35,895 nucleotides of DNA, from the IMG/VR virus record IMGVR_UViG_3300012954_000027, positions 1 to 35,895 of that record, one strand, 5' to 3'. Below the pieces are notes generated by a model. The model was not told where the DNA came from. It saw only the letters and a list, made by a program, of their open reading frames with translations, and made no database searches. Both the position numbers and the translations under genes were made by a program. Below, piece by piece: positions 22,843-29,315 of this stretch (the first letter of the stretch is position 1; every line of letters begins with the position of its first letter). Source of the DNA: a virus.

Positions 22843-23994
22843 ATGAAAAAAATACTAATCACAGCAATACTAGTTAACACACTAATTCTGTTAACTCTAT
22901 CTAACATCGCTAAGGCAGATCACAATGGTACCGAACATAAATTTAACGGTATATCATTTTCAGCAAATGGTTCTGAAAACTACCAAGTTTTAGAAACAGA
23001 TTTAGTTGAAAACAAATTAACAAAATTCGTAGATAAACAATTAGAAAATCAAGACAAGACAGGTTTAGCTTCTTACATTGTTTATACAAATGGTAAGATT
23101 GTAATTAACAAAAACAATTGGAATGATGAGATTGTTAAAAACAATGGTATGTTGAGGTCTAATTCAATGGGTAAAAGTTTAATTGCATATGTGACAGGTC
23201 ATGCTGTTTGTAAGTATGGTTTAAACTTAAATAAAAAATTAGATGATTGGGTTGTTATTGATAATACTTTATACGAAGATAATACATTATTACAAGTTTT
23301 AAATATGACTTCAGGTGATCACAATATAGTTGGTGAGAAGAAGTTTAGAGGTGATGGTTTTATTAACGGTGAAAAACATAAACAAGTTAATAATAAAACA
23401 GTTGCTTACAATATGATACACTTTAAAAATACAAATAAAGAGAAAGAAAACTCTCCATATAATTATAGTGCTTTATCAACAATGGTTGCAATCAATTATG
23501 TAATACACAAAATTGGTGTTGATAATTACGAGAAGTTTTTAACAGAAATATTTACAGATCATGTTGGTGTAAAAAATAAAGTACACTTTCAAAAAGTATC
23601 TTGGTCAAAACAAGATGATGATAAAGGTAATAGCAGATATACATTTTTTGCTACTGCTGAGGATTACATTAGAATAGCTAACACACTAGTTAAAGATTAC
23701 AATTCTGATACATGTATTGGTGATTATTTAAGAACTATATACGAGAACAGAGTAAATAAAAATCATAAAGACTATGCTTCTAAAGGTGTAGCCGCTTATA
23801 CAAAACAATACGGTGGTCAGTTTCATATGGGTTTAATTGGTATGAATGACAAAGTTATATTTGGTTTAGACGGTGCAGGTGGTCAACAAATAGTTATTGA
23901 TATGAATAGTGGTACAATAGTATATGTTGGTTCACTTGACAGACATTATAATTGGAAGAAATTAGTTTACAACGTAATGAAGAAAGGACTTTAA
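22843..23994 (+). CDS. Secreted serine hydrolase, beta-lactamase fold (6-aminohexanoate-dimer hydrolase-like)
   Basis: A 383-residue protein with a signal peptide (about 25 residues ending NIAKAD). It has the class-C-like SxxK motif in SNSMGKSL (Ser108 and Lys111), a catalytic-type Tyr in YNYSAL (Tyr208-Ser209), and a late GAGGQQIVID block similar to the GGQ-type third motif of 6-aminohexanoate-dimer hydrolases and related esterases. It is a periplasmic or surface enzyme that likely cuts an amide or ester. It has its own sigma70 promoter and sits between 59 and 32 in an inserted block. The substrate is unknown. Confidence 0.72.
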   Translation: MKKILITAILVNTLILLTLSNIAKADHNGTEHKFNGISFSANGSENYQVLETDLVENKLTKFVDKQLENQDKTGLASYIVYTNGKIVINKNNWNDEIVKNNGMLRSNSMGKSLIAYVTGHAVCKYGLNLNKKLDDWVVIDNTLYEDNTLLQVLNMTSGDHNIVGEKKFRGDGFINGEKHKQVNNKTVAYNMIHFKNTNKEKENSPYNYSALSTMVAINYVIHKIGVDNYEKFLTEIFTDHVGVKNKVHFQKVSWSKQDDDKGNSRYTFFATAEDYIRIANTLVKDYNSDTCIGDYLRTIYENRVNKNHKDYASKGVAAYTKQYGGQFHMGLIGMNDKVIFGLDGAGGQQIVIDMNSGTIVYVGSLDRHYNWKKLVYNVMKKGL

Positions 23995-24107
23995 TGACAT
24001 TGGGATACGGACTTGGTATGTTGTTTATGGGTATAATAGCAATATTAGTAGGAGGCCTTTGTGTCTACTATGTTATTAATAAAGTACAAGAAAGCGATGA
24101 CGAATAA
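23994..24107 (+). CDS. Tiny membrane protein
   Basis: A 37-residue protein that is one glycine-rich hydrophobic helix (LGMLFMGIIAILVGGLCVYY) with an acidic tail. Its start overlaps the hydrolase stop by one base (TAATG), so it is coupled to it. Function is unknown. Confidence 0.42.
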   Translation: MTLGYGLGMLFMGIIAILVGGLCVYYVINKVQESDDE

Positions 24108-24459
24108 TGGAATGTGGGAAGATATGAAAACTATAGAAAAATTAAAAAAGAAAGTAAAAGTTTTAACAGAAAATAAAACAAAAACAGTGATAAGAGAACC
24201 AGAAAAAGTATTGAACAAGGTTACACCTTTACATGATTTCTCATGGTATTTAAAATGGTTAAGTTGTATTTTAATATTATCAGCAGTATGTTTCAGAGCC
24301 AGTGGTGGTGCGTTTCATATGTTTGATTTATATTTCAGTTTTGCAGGTACACTAGGTTGGTTATGGGTAGGTATACTATGGCATGACCGTGCATTAATGG
24401 TATTGAATACAAGTTTAGCAATGGTATTAATGATAGGTATTTTAAAAGCTTATGTCTAA
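24097..24459 (+). CDS. Membrane protein
   Basis: About 120 residues, with a charged N-terminal helix (TIEKLKKKVKVLTENKTK) and three hydrophobic helices in the last 70 residues (WYLKWLSCILILSAVCF, FDLYFSFAGTLGWLWVGIL and VLNTSLAMVLMIGIL). The start is uncertain: ATG at 24097, 24112 or 24124 are all in frame; none has a strong ribosome site. It overlaps the next gene by eight bases. No family is recognised. Confidence 0.5.
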   Translation: MTNNGMWEDMKTIEKLKKKVKVLTENKTKTVIREPEKVLNKVTPLHDFSWYLKWLSCILILSAVCFRASGGAFHMFDLYFSFAGTLGWLWVGILWHDRALMVLNTSLAMVLMIGILKAYV

Positions 24460-25324
24460 AGTATTTGTAGTAGCAAACGGCGAAAGTCGTAAAGGGTACG
24501 ATTTAAATAAACTAAAAGGTAAAGGTAGAATATATGGTTGTAATGCCATATATAGAGATTTTACACCAGATGTTTTAGTTTGTGTAGATCAAGCTATATC
24601 ACATGAAGTTTACAACAGTGGTTACTGTGATAACAACGAAACATATTTTAGAAACTGGACAAGATTACCTGGTATGTTATATGAGTCTATGATAAATGCA
24701 GGTGCAGGTATAACTGCCGATGAAATGAAAATAGTTAAAGAAGAAAAACTAGTTAATGAAAATGAACGTGGCGATTGTCAAGAGTTTGTAATGCATGGTT
24801 CTAATATATCTGGTGCAGTTAAAGTATTAAAAATGAATAAGAGTGTTGAATCTAAAAATGTAAATCACACAGCTATTGATGTAAGTTGGTGTAAACCATT
24901 TAGTAAAGAACAATCACTTGACGATGTAATGAAGCCTAGAGATTGGGGTTGGTCTTCTGGTACTACAGCGGCTGCCTTGGCAGTATTGAACGAGACACAA
25001 CCAAAGGCAGATAATCCTGAAGAAACAATTAGTTTAGAAATGTATCTAATTGGCCATGATTTAGGAAGTAATACAGACAAGATTAATAATTTATACAAAG
25101 ATACCAAATACTATGGTCTAAAAGAACAACAACAAGTACCACCAACAAACTGGATTGGTCAGTTGACTAAACTGATAAAAGAGAATCCAGCAGTGACTTT
25201 CTATAAAGTCAATCCAAAGGCAGATGAGGGTGGTGATCATATTAATAGTAAAGTAAAAGAGTGGGAAGGCTGTAAAAACGTCTTTTATATTGATTATCCT
25301 ACTATGGAAACATTAGTTTCGTAG
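24452..25324 (+). CDS. Conserved marine T4-like phage protein (MptE/DUF115-like)
   Basis: A 290-residue soluble protein beginning VFVVANGESRKGYDLNKLKG and GCNAIYRDFTPDVLVCVDQ, a Rossmann-like start resembling DUF115 or MptE-like glycosyl- or pterin-related proteins. It then has a mixed domain with SSGTTAAALAVL and YLIGHDLGSNTDKINNLY. Relatives are common in marine T4-like phages, of unknown role. A link to the glycan module is possible. It overlaps the preceding gene by eight bases. Confidence 0.5.
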   Translation: MSKVFVVANGESRKGYDLNKLKGKGRIYGCNAIYRDFTPDVLVCVDQAISHEVYNSGYCDNNETYFRNWTRLPGMLYESMINAGAGITADEMKIVKEEKLVNENERGDCQEFVMHGSNISGAVKVLKMNKSVESKNVNHTAIDVSWCKPFSKEQSLDDVMKPRDWGWSSGTTAAALAVLNETQPKADNPEETISLEMYLIGHDLGSNTDKINNLYKDTKYYGLKEQQQVPPTNWIGQLTKLIKENPAVTFYKVNPKADEGGDHINSKVKEWEGCKNVFYIDYPTMETLVS

Positions 25325-25329
25325 GAACA

Positions 25330-25358
25330 TTGCCATTTTAGCGTAGATATGGTATATT
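25330..25358 (+). promoter_or_regulatory. Host-type sigma70 promoter for a leaderless gene
   Basis: TTGCCA at 25330-25335, a 17-base spacer ending ATGG, TATATT at 25353-25358. The ATG at 25366 follows after seven bases, so the start site should fall on it. It lies 260 bases before gp32 and may also supply gp32 mRNA. Confidence 0.7.
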
Positions 25359-25365
25359 AGAGCTT

Positions 25366-25557
25366 ATGAGTAAACCAAACAAACAAGTGATTAAGATTAA
25401 CAATTATGTTCGCTATTGGGATAGAAGTGTTGATAATGGTCATAACTTTGAAGTTGTGATGACCGATGGTTCAATGTTAGAAATACAAATGCGTTGGCCA
25501 AAGGGTGAAGATAGATTAAATAAACCTGGTAGAGCTCATAAGAACTTGTATAAATAA
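25366..25557 (+). CDS. Hypothetical small protein, leaderless mRNA
   Basis: A 63-residue basic protein, probably a small beta-rich fold (VIKINNYVRYWDRS, then NFEVVMTDGSMLEIQMRWPK). There is no ribosome site; the promoter at 25330 abuts the start codon. It lies just before gp32 and its 3' end contains the late-type promoter at 25549. Function is unknown. Confidence 0.52.
   Translation: MSKPNKQVIKINNYVRYWDRSVDNGHNFEVVMTDGSMLEIQMRWPKGEDRLNKPGRAHKNLYK
25549..25556 (+). promoter_or_regulatory. T4-type late promoter sequence upstream of gp32
   Basis: An exact TATAAATA at 25549-25556, which overlaps the stop codon region of the previous gene and lies 64 bases before gp32. It matches the T4 late promoter consensus. 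The gp32 leader (25558-25620) also has AT-rich -10-like stretches and ends with an AGGAGA ribosome site. Confidence 0.5.
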
Positions 25558-25620
25558 CTATGATACCGATAATATAGGTAACACAAATACAATATACAAA
25601 TAATATAGGAGAAAAATAAT

Positions 25621-26508
25621 ATGGATTTTGAAGCATTAAAATCATCATCAAGTGGCTTTGACAAATTAACTAAAGCTCTTGAAACAAACCTCAATCCTGA
25701 GGATCAATCAAACAAAAACAAATATCAAGACGACAGATTTTGGAAACCAGAGTTAGATAAAACTGGTAACGGCTATGCTGTTATTAGATTTTTACCTGCT
25801 ATTGAGGGAGAAGACTTACCATGGCAACGTGTATGGTCTCATGCCTTCCAAGATAAAGGTGGTTGGTATATTGAAAACTCATTAACAACATTAAGTCAAA
25901 AAGATCCTGTGTCCGAAGAAAACACAAGATTGTGGAATACTGGTGTTGATAGTGATAAAGAAATTGCTAGAAAGAGAAAAAGAAAATTATCTTATTACTC
26001 AAATATTCTAGTAGTATCTGATCCTAAACATCCAGAGAATGAGGGTAAAACTTTCTTGTTTAAATTTGGTAAGAAAATCTTTGATAAGATTACTGAAGCA
26101 ATGCAACCAGCATTTGAAGACGAGAAACCAATCAACCCATTTGATTTTTGGAAAGGTGCAAACTTTAAACTAAAAATCAGAAAAGTAGATGGTTATTGGA
26201 ACTACGATAAATCTGAATTTGAGGCAGTGTCGGCTATTGCTGACGGTGATGACAAGATTAAAGAAATCTGGTCAAAACAATATCCTCTAAAACCATTCTT
26301 GGCACCTGATAATTTCAAGTCCTATGACGAACTCAAAGAGAAACTGAATAGGGTTATATCGGGTACGAGAAGCACTAAAACTGTTGAGAGTGATGAGCTC
26401 CCGCCAGCACAATCAGCACCTAGTGTAAAAAGTATGGAAAGTACAAGTCCAGCTAGTGATGATGACGATACGTTATCTTACTTTAGTAAATTAGCTGAAG
26501 ACGAATAA
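25621..26508 (+). CDS. 32: Single-stranded DNA-binding protein gp32
   Basis: A 295-residue protein (T4 gp32 has 301). The N-terminal part has the basic interaction domain, the core contains YAVIRFLPA, YYSNILVVSDPKHPENEGK and FLFKFGKKIFDKI, and the C-terminus is Ser-rich and then acidic (DDDDTLSYFSKLAEDE), the tail that contacts other replication proteins. It coats single-stranded DNA in replication, recombination and repair. The zinc site of T4 gp32 needs three Cys, and this protein has no Cys at all. The strong terminator at 26545 closes its transcript. Confidence 0.9.
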   Translation: MDFEALKSSSSGFDKLTKALETNLNPEDQSNKNKYQDDRFWKPELDKTGNGYAVIRFLPAIEGEDLPWQRVWSHAFQDKGGWYIENSLTTLSQKDPVSEENTRLWNTGVDSDKEIARKRKRKLSYYSNILVVSDPKHPENEGKTFLFKFGKKIFDKITEAMQPAFEDEKPINPFDFWKGANFKLKIRKVDGYWNYDKSEFEAVSAIADGDDKIKEIWSKQYPLKPFLAPDNFKSYDELKEKLNRVISGTRSTKTVESDELPPAQSAPSVKSMESTSPASDDDDTLSYFSKLAEDE

Positions 26509-26544
26509 TCCTAAACCGTTCCCTCCGTTTAGACAACATACTTT

Positions 26545-26574
26545 AAGGGCTACTAGAAATAGTAGCCCTTTTTT
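26545..26574 (+). terminator. Strong intrinsic terminator after gp32
   Basis: AAGGGCTACTA (26545-26555), loop GAAA, TAGTAGCCCTT (26560-26570), then six T (26569-26574). Eleven perfect pairs, a GNRA tetraloop and a U run make this the best terminator in the window. It separates the replication transcript from the late tail genes. Confidence 0.93.
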
Positions 26575-26577
26575 CGT

Positions 26578-26585
26578 TATAAATA
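26578..26585 (+). promoter_or_regulatory. T4-type late promoter
   Basis: An exact TATAAATA at 26578-26585, directly after the terminator. The ATG of the next gene is at 26592, six bases on. If the start site is at the usual late position, the transcript is leaderless. It opens the tail region. Confidence 0.75.
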
Positions 26586-26591
26586 TACCGT

Positions 26592-27122
26592 ATGGCAGTA
26601 AGTATACTAGATACATTAGTTGATAAGGCTGATGGCGCTACGAAATCAGCGTCATGGTACAGACGTGCTGTAGGGTCTATTGCAGACAGAATAACAGCCA
26701 GAAAACTAATTAGACAGAATAAATTGATTGGTAGACCAAGTGTTGGTAGATTAAATCTCTTTGTTTATGATCCTAAATATAAACAGACATTGCCATATTA
26801 CGATGTATTTCCTCTAGTTTTACCACTAGAGACAATAAAGGGTGGTTTTGCAGGTATTAATTTTCATTATCTGCCACCAAACCAAAGATTTACTTTATTG
26901 ACACAATTACAAACGTTTAACGTACAAGGTGGTGAGGTAAACAGTAGCAATAGATTTGATGTAAGTTATAACAGAATTAAAAAGTTACCGTTGGCAAAAG
27001 GTTGTATTAAGAAATATCTATATAGTCATATGAGAAGTAGATTTTTAAAGATAGACTATGACGAAGCTGCATTAGCAGTATATTTACCAATTGCTGACTT
27101 TAAGAAAGGGAGACCATATTAA
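26592..27122 (+). CDS. Conserved T4-like virion-assembly protein (gp2-like candidate)
   Basis: A 176-residue basic protein. The core is LPYYDVFPLVLPLETIKGGFAG-type, then INFHYLPPNQRFTLLTQL, then CIKKYLYSHMRSRFLKI and VYLPIADFKKG at the end. This set recurs in T4-like marine phages at the head of the tail block, sometimes annotated as the DNA end protector gp2, which I cannot confirm. It has no ribosome site and starts immediately after a late promoter. It overlaps the next gene by one base. Confidence 0.55.
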   Translation: MAVSILDTLVDKADGATKSASWYRRAVGSIADRITARKLIRQNKLIGRPSVGRLNLFVYDPKYKQTLPYYDVFPLVLPLETIKGGFAGINFHYLPPNQRFTLLTQLQTFNVQGGEVNSSNRFDVSYNRIKKLPLAKGCIKKYLYSHMRSRFLKIDYDEAALAVYLPIADFKKGRPY

Positions 27123-28102
27123 TGGCGATTTTAAGAGGCGGAAAAAGAATAGGCGGATACGATATTAGAATTGGTATACCAAGAGACAGGTCATTAGACA
27201 ATGTTACCGGTGATCCAAGATTAAAACGTACACAAGGTGGTAATCCTGAATCTACAATGGGTAGAGTACAATCAATGGTCAATGAGGCCGAAGGCTTTGC
27301 TCGTAAGGCAAGATTTTATGTTGAGTTTCAATTACCATCATCTTTAGGTGGTGGTCCTGATGGTTCAGCAGGTTCAGTATCTTCATCAATGACAGATGAA
27401 ACATATGGTTCATTTAGAACTAGTGCCGATATGAATGCTATTCATATAGCAAATGGTAGACGTGTTCAAGCATTTTGTTCAGCAATAGAAATGCCTGATA
27501 GAGAAATAATTACAAAAGAAGTTAGACATGGTAATACACCAGCAAGACACGTAGCATACGATTTTAAATCAGCAGAAATAACAGCAACATTTTATGCTGA
27601 TAAATTTTTAAGAGAGAGATCATACTTTGAAGCATGGCAGGCTGCCGCTTTTAGTACAAAATCTTTTAACATGAACTATTACAAGAATTATGTTGCTGAC
27701 ATGAGAATATACCAATTAGGACAATTTGCGTCAAGACAAGAACGAGACGATATAACATATGCAGTACAATTGTTTGATTGTTTACCAACAAATATTAGTA
27801 AAGTAGAATATTCTCACGATGAAAATACAGTACAGACTTTTTCTGTCACATTTAAATTTATGTATTGGATTAATTTCTTTCTTGATAAACAAGGCGAGAT
27901 AGAATTAGGTCAATCTACATTTAATCAACCGACAGTAAAACAAAATTCAGGTTTATTAGGTGGTTTATTAGGTAAACTACCACCAGAATTGAGACGAGCA
28001 GGTAGAGACGTGTTGAACAATTTGAGACGTAGAGTACCACTAGGTAAAATTACCGGTGGTAGAGCGTTCCCACCGTTCAAACTACCACCAATAAATATAT
28101 AA
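27122..28102 (+). CDS. Tail tube-like baseplate protein (gp54-like candidate)
   Basis: A 326-residue protein with the tube-type beta plan: ARFYVEFQLPS, VQAFCSAIEMPDREI, ARHVAYDFKSAEITATFYAD, SYFEAWQAAAFS, and then SVTFKFMYWINFFLDKQG. This pattern is shared by T4 gp19-fold proteins of the tube and its initiators gp48 and gp54. The C-terminus is a Pro/Arg-rich extension (PFKLPPINI). It probably starts the tail tube or forms part of the hub. Its position before the gp26-gp51-tape measure set fits that. The specific T4 number is uncertain. Confidence 0.55.
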   Translation: MAILRGGKRIGGYDIRIGIPRDRSLDNVTGDPRLKRTQGGNPESTMGRVQSMVNEAEGFARKARFYVEFQLPSSLGGGPDGSAGSVSSSMTDETYGSFRTSADMNAIHIANGRRVQAFCSAIEMPDREIITKEVRHGNTPARHVAYDFKSAEITATFYADKFLRERSYFEAWQAAAFSTKSFNMNYYKNYVADMRIYQLGQFASRQERDDITYAVQLFDCLPTNISKVEYSHDENTVQTFSVTFKFMYWINFFLDKQGEIELGQSTFNQPTVKQNSGLLGGLLGKLPPELRRAGRDVLNNLRRRVPLGKITGGRAFPPFKLPPINI

Positions 28103-28120
28103 TAATTAGGAGATAATATT

Positions 28121-28855
28121 ATGGCATTACCAGTAATAGAAACACCGACATATGAGTTGACTCTTCCATCACAAGACACAAAAGTTAGTTTTAGACCTTT
28201 TCTTGTTAAAGAAGAAAAGTTAATGTTAATAGCTCTAGAGTCAGGTGAAGAAAAACAAATACAAGAGGCAACTAAAAAAATATTGGCTGCCTGTACATTT
28301 AATAAAATAGATGTAGAAAACTTACCAACATTTGATATAGAGTATATGTTCTTACAAATAAGAGCAAAGTCAGTTGGTGAGATATCAAAATTTAAAGTAA
28401 TTTGTCCAGACGATAAGACAACTTATACAGATATAGAAATAGACTTAACAAAAGTTGAGGTTCAAGTTGATGATAATCATACAAACAAAGTAGTAATTGA
28501 TGACACTAGGCAATTGGGTGTTGTTCTCAAATATCCTACAATGTCAATGATGACCAAAACAAACTTGAAAGACGCCGACTATGACACAGCCTTTGATTTA
28601 ATGGTTGGTTGTGTACATGAAATATTTGAAGGCGAGAAGATATATCCTGGACAAGATAGTACAAAAGAAGAACTGAAAGATTTTTTAGAAAAGTTACCAC
28701 AAGGTGCTTTTGATAAAATTAGAGTATTTTTTGACACTATGCCTAGATTGAGACATGAACAAGAAGTCACAAATCCAAAGACAGGTGTTAAAAGTACAGT
28801 GACCTTTAGTGGTCTACAAGATTTTTTCGGATTGGCCTCACCCATAACAGCCTAG
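28121..28855 (+). CDS. 26: Baseplate hub/tail assembly chaperone gp26-like
   Basis: A 244-residue protein of the T4-type baseplate protein family: YELTLPSQDTKVSFRPFLVK, EEKLMLIALESG, QEATKKILAACTFN, and SVGEISKFKVICPDD. In T4, gp26 is a hub protein. The layout here (tube-like gene, this gene, an overlapping frame, a membrane gene, the tape measure) equals lambda G/GT. A T_TTT_TTC slippery site at 28822-28828 near its end would fuse it to the downstream frame. It has AGGAGA before the ATG and ends at a TAG inside the predicted stem. Confidence 0.78.
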   Translation: MALPVIETPTYELTLPSQDTKVSFRPFLVKEEKLMLIALESGEEKQIQEATKKILAACTFNKIDVENLPTFDIEYMFLQIRAKSVGEISKFKVICPDDKTTYTDIEIDLTKVEVQVDDNHTNKVVIDDTRQLGVVLKYPTMSMMTKTNLKDADYDTAFDLMVGCVHEIFEGEKIYPGQDSTKEELKDFLEKLPQGAFDKIRVFFDTMPRLRHEQEVTNPKTGVKSTVTFSGLQDFFGLASPITA

Positions 28856-28859
28856 AGGC
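28822..28859 (+). promoter_or_regulatory. Predicted programmed -1 frameshift site
   Basis: T_TTT_TTC (28822-28828) read in the gp26 frame as GAT TTT TTC, so X_XXY_YYZ holds. After six bases GCCTC (28835-28839) pairs with GAGGC (28855-28859), a stem of five GC-rich pairs whose loop holds the start of the gp26 TAG. The -1 frame is open from 28810, beyond the slip, and joins the gp51-like frame to the TAA at 29011-29013. Slip and stem are seen; frameshifting itself is inferred. Confidence 0.72.
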
Positions 28860-28884
28860 GTACTTTGAAGTAAATTTTTCGCTA

Positions 28885-29013
28885 ATGCAACATCATAAAT
28901 ATAGCATTAGTGATTTAGAGAACATGATACCATGGGAACGTGATGTATATGTTCAAATGTTAATTAATTATATAAAAGAAGAAAACGAGAAAAGACAAAG
29001 GGAGAAACAGTAA
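28885..29013 (+). CDS. 51: gp51-like baseplate hub assembly domain (probable frameshift extension of gp26)
   Basis: The frame 28810-29013 encodes AYFEVNFSLMQHHKYSISD, then LENMIPWERDVYVQMLINYI and a charged tail, a pattern seen in gp51-like proteins of marine T4-like phages. A free start would be the ATG at 28885 (42 residues), but it has no ribosome site and cuts off the conserved EAYFEVNF part before it. A -1 shift at 28822 would instead give gp26 fused to all of it (about 296 residues). It ends with a one-base overlap with the next start. Confidence 0.65.
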   Translation: MQHHKYSISDLENMIPWERDVYVQMLINYIKEENEKRQREKQ

Positions 29014-29309
29014 TGGAAACTGAAACAAAAAAAGTAAATTTAGAATTAGAGATTGACACTAATACTGTTGACTCTAGTAAAAACAGATATCAAGGTTTAA
29101 TTGATCTTGCAAAAGCAATAGACAGTTGGAGAATATTTCCTAGAGTATTCATCACTACATATATTTTCTTACTATACAAAGTAGTAATATGGTATATGGA
29201 ACTACAGGCACCTACTATGGAACAAAGTGGGTTAGTATCAATAGTTGTTGGTGCTGGCGCTGCCTGGTTTGGTTTATACACAGGAAGTAGAGCAAAATCA
29301 ACTAAATAG
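29013..29309 (+). CDS. Two-helix membrane protein, holin candidate
   Basis: A 98-residue protein with a charged N-terminal half and two membrane helices (IFPRVFITTYIFLLYKVVIW and LVSIVVGAGAAWFGLYTG), then a short basic tail. The size, helix number and basic end fit phage holins; similar proteins are conserved in marine T4-like phages between the tail chaperone and tape measure. A tail-tip membrane role is the alternative. It has an AAAGGGAG ribosome site and a one-base overlap with the gp51 frame. Confidence 0.55.
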   Translation: METETKKVNLELEIDTNTVDSSKNRYQGLIDLAKAIDSWRIFPRVFITTYIFLLYKVVIWYMELQAPTMEQSGLVSIVVGAGAAWFGLYTGSRAKSTK

Positions 29310-29315
29310 TATTAT

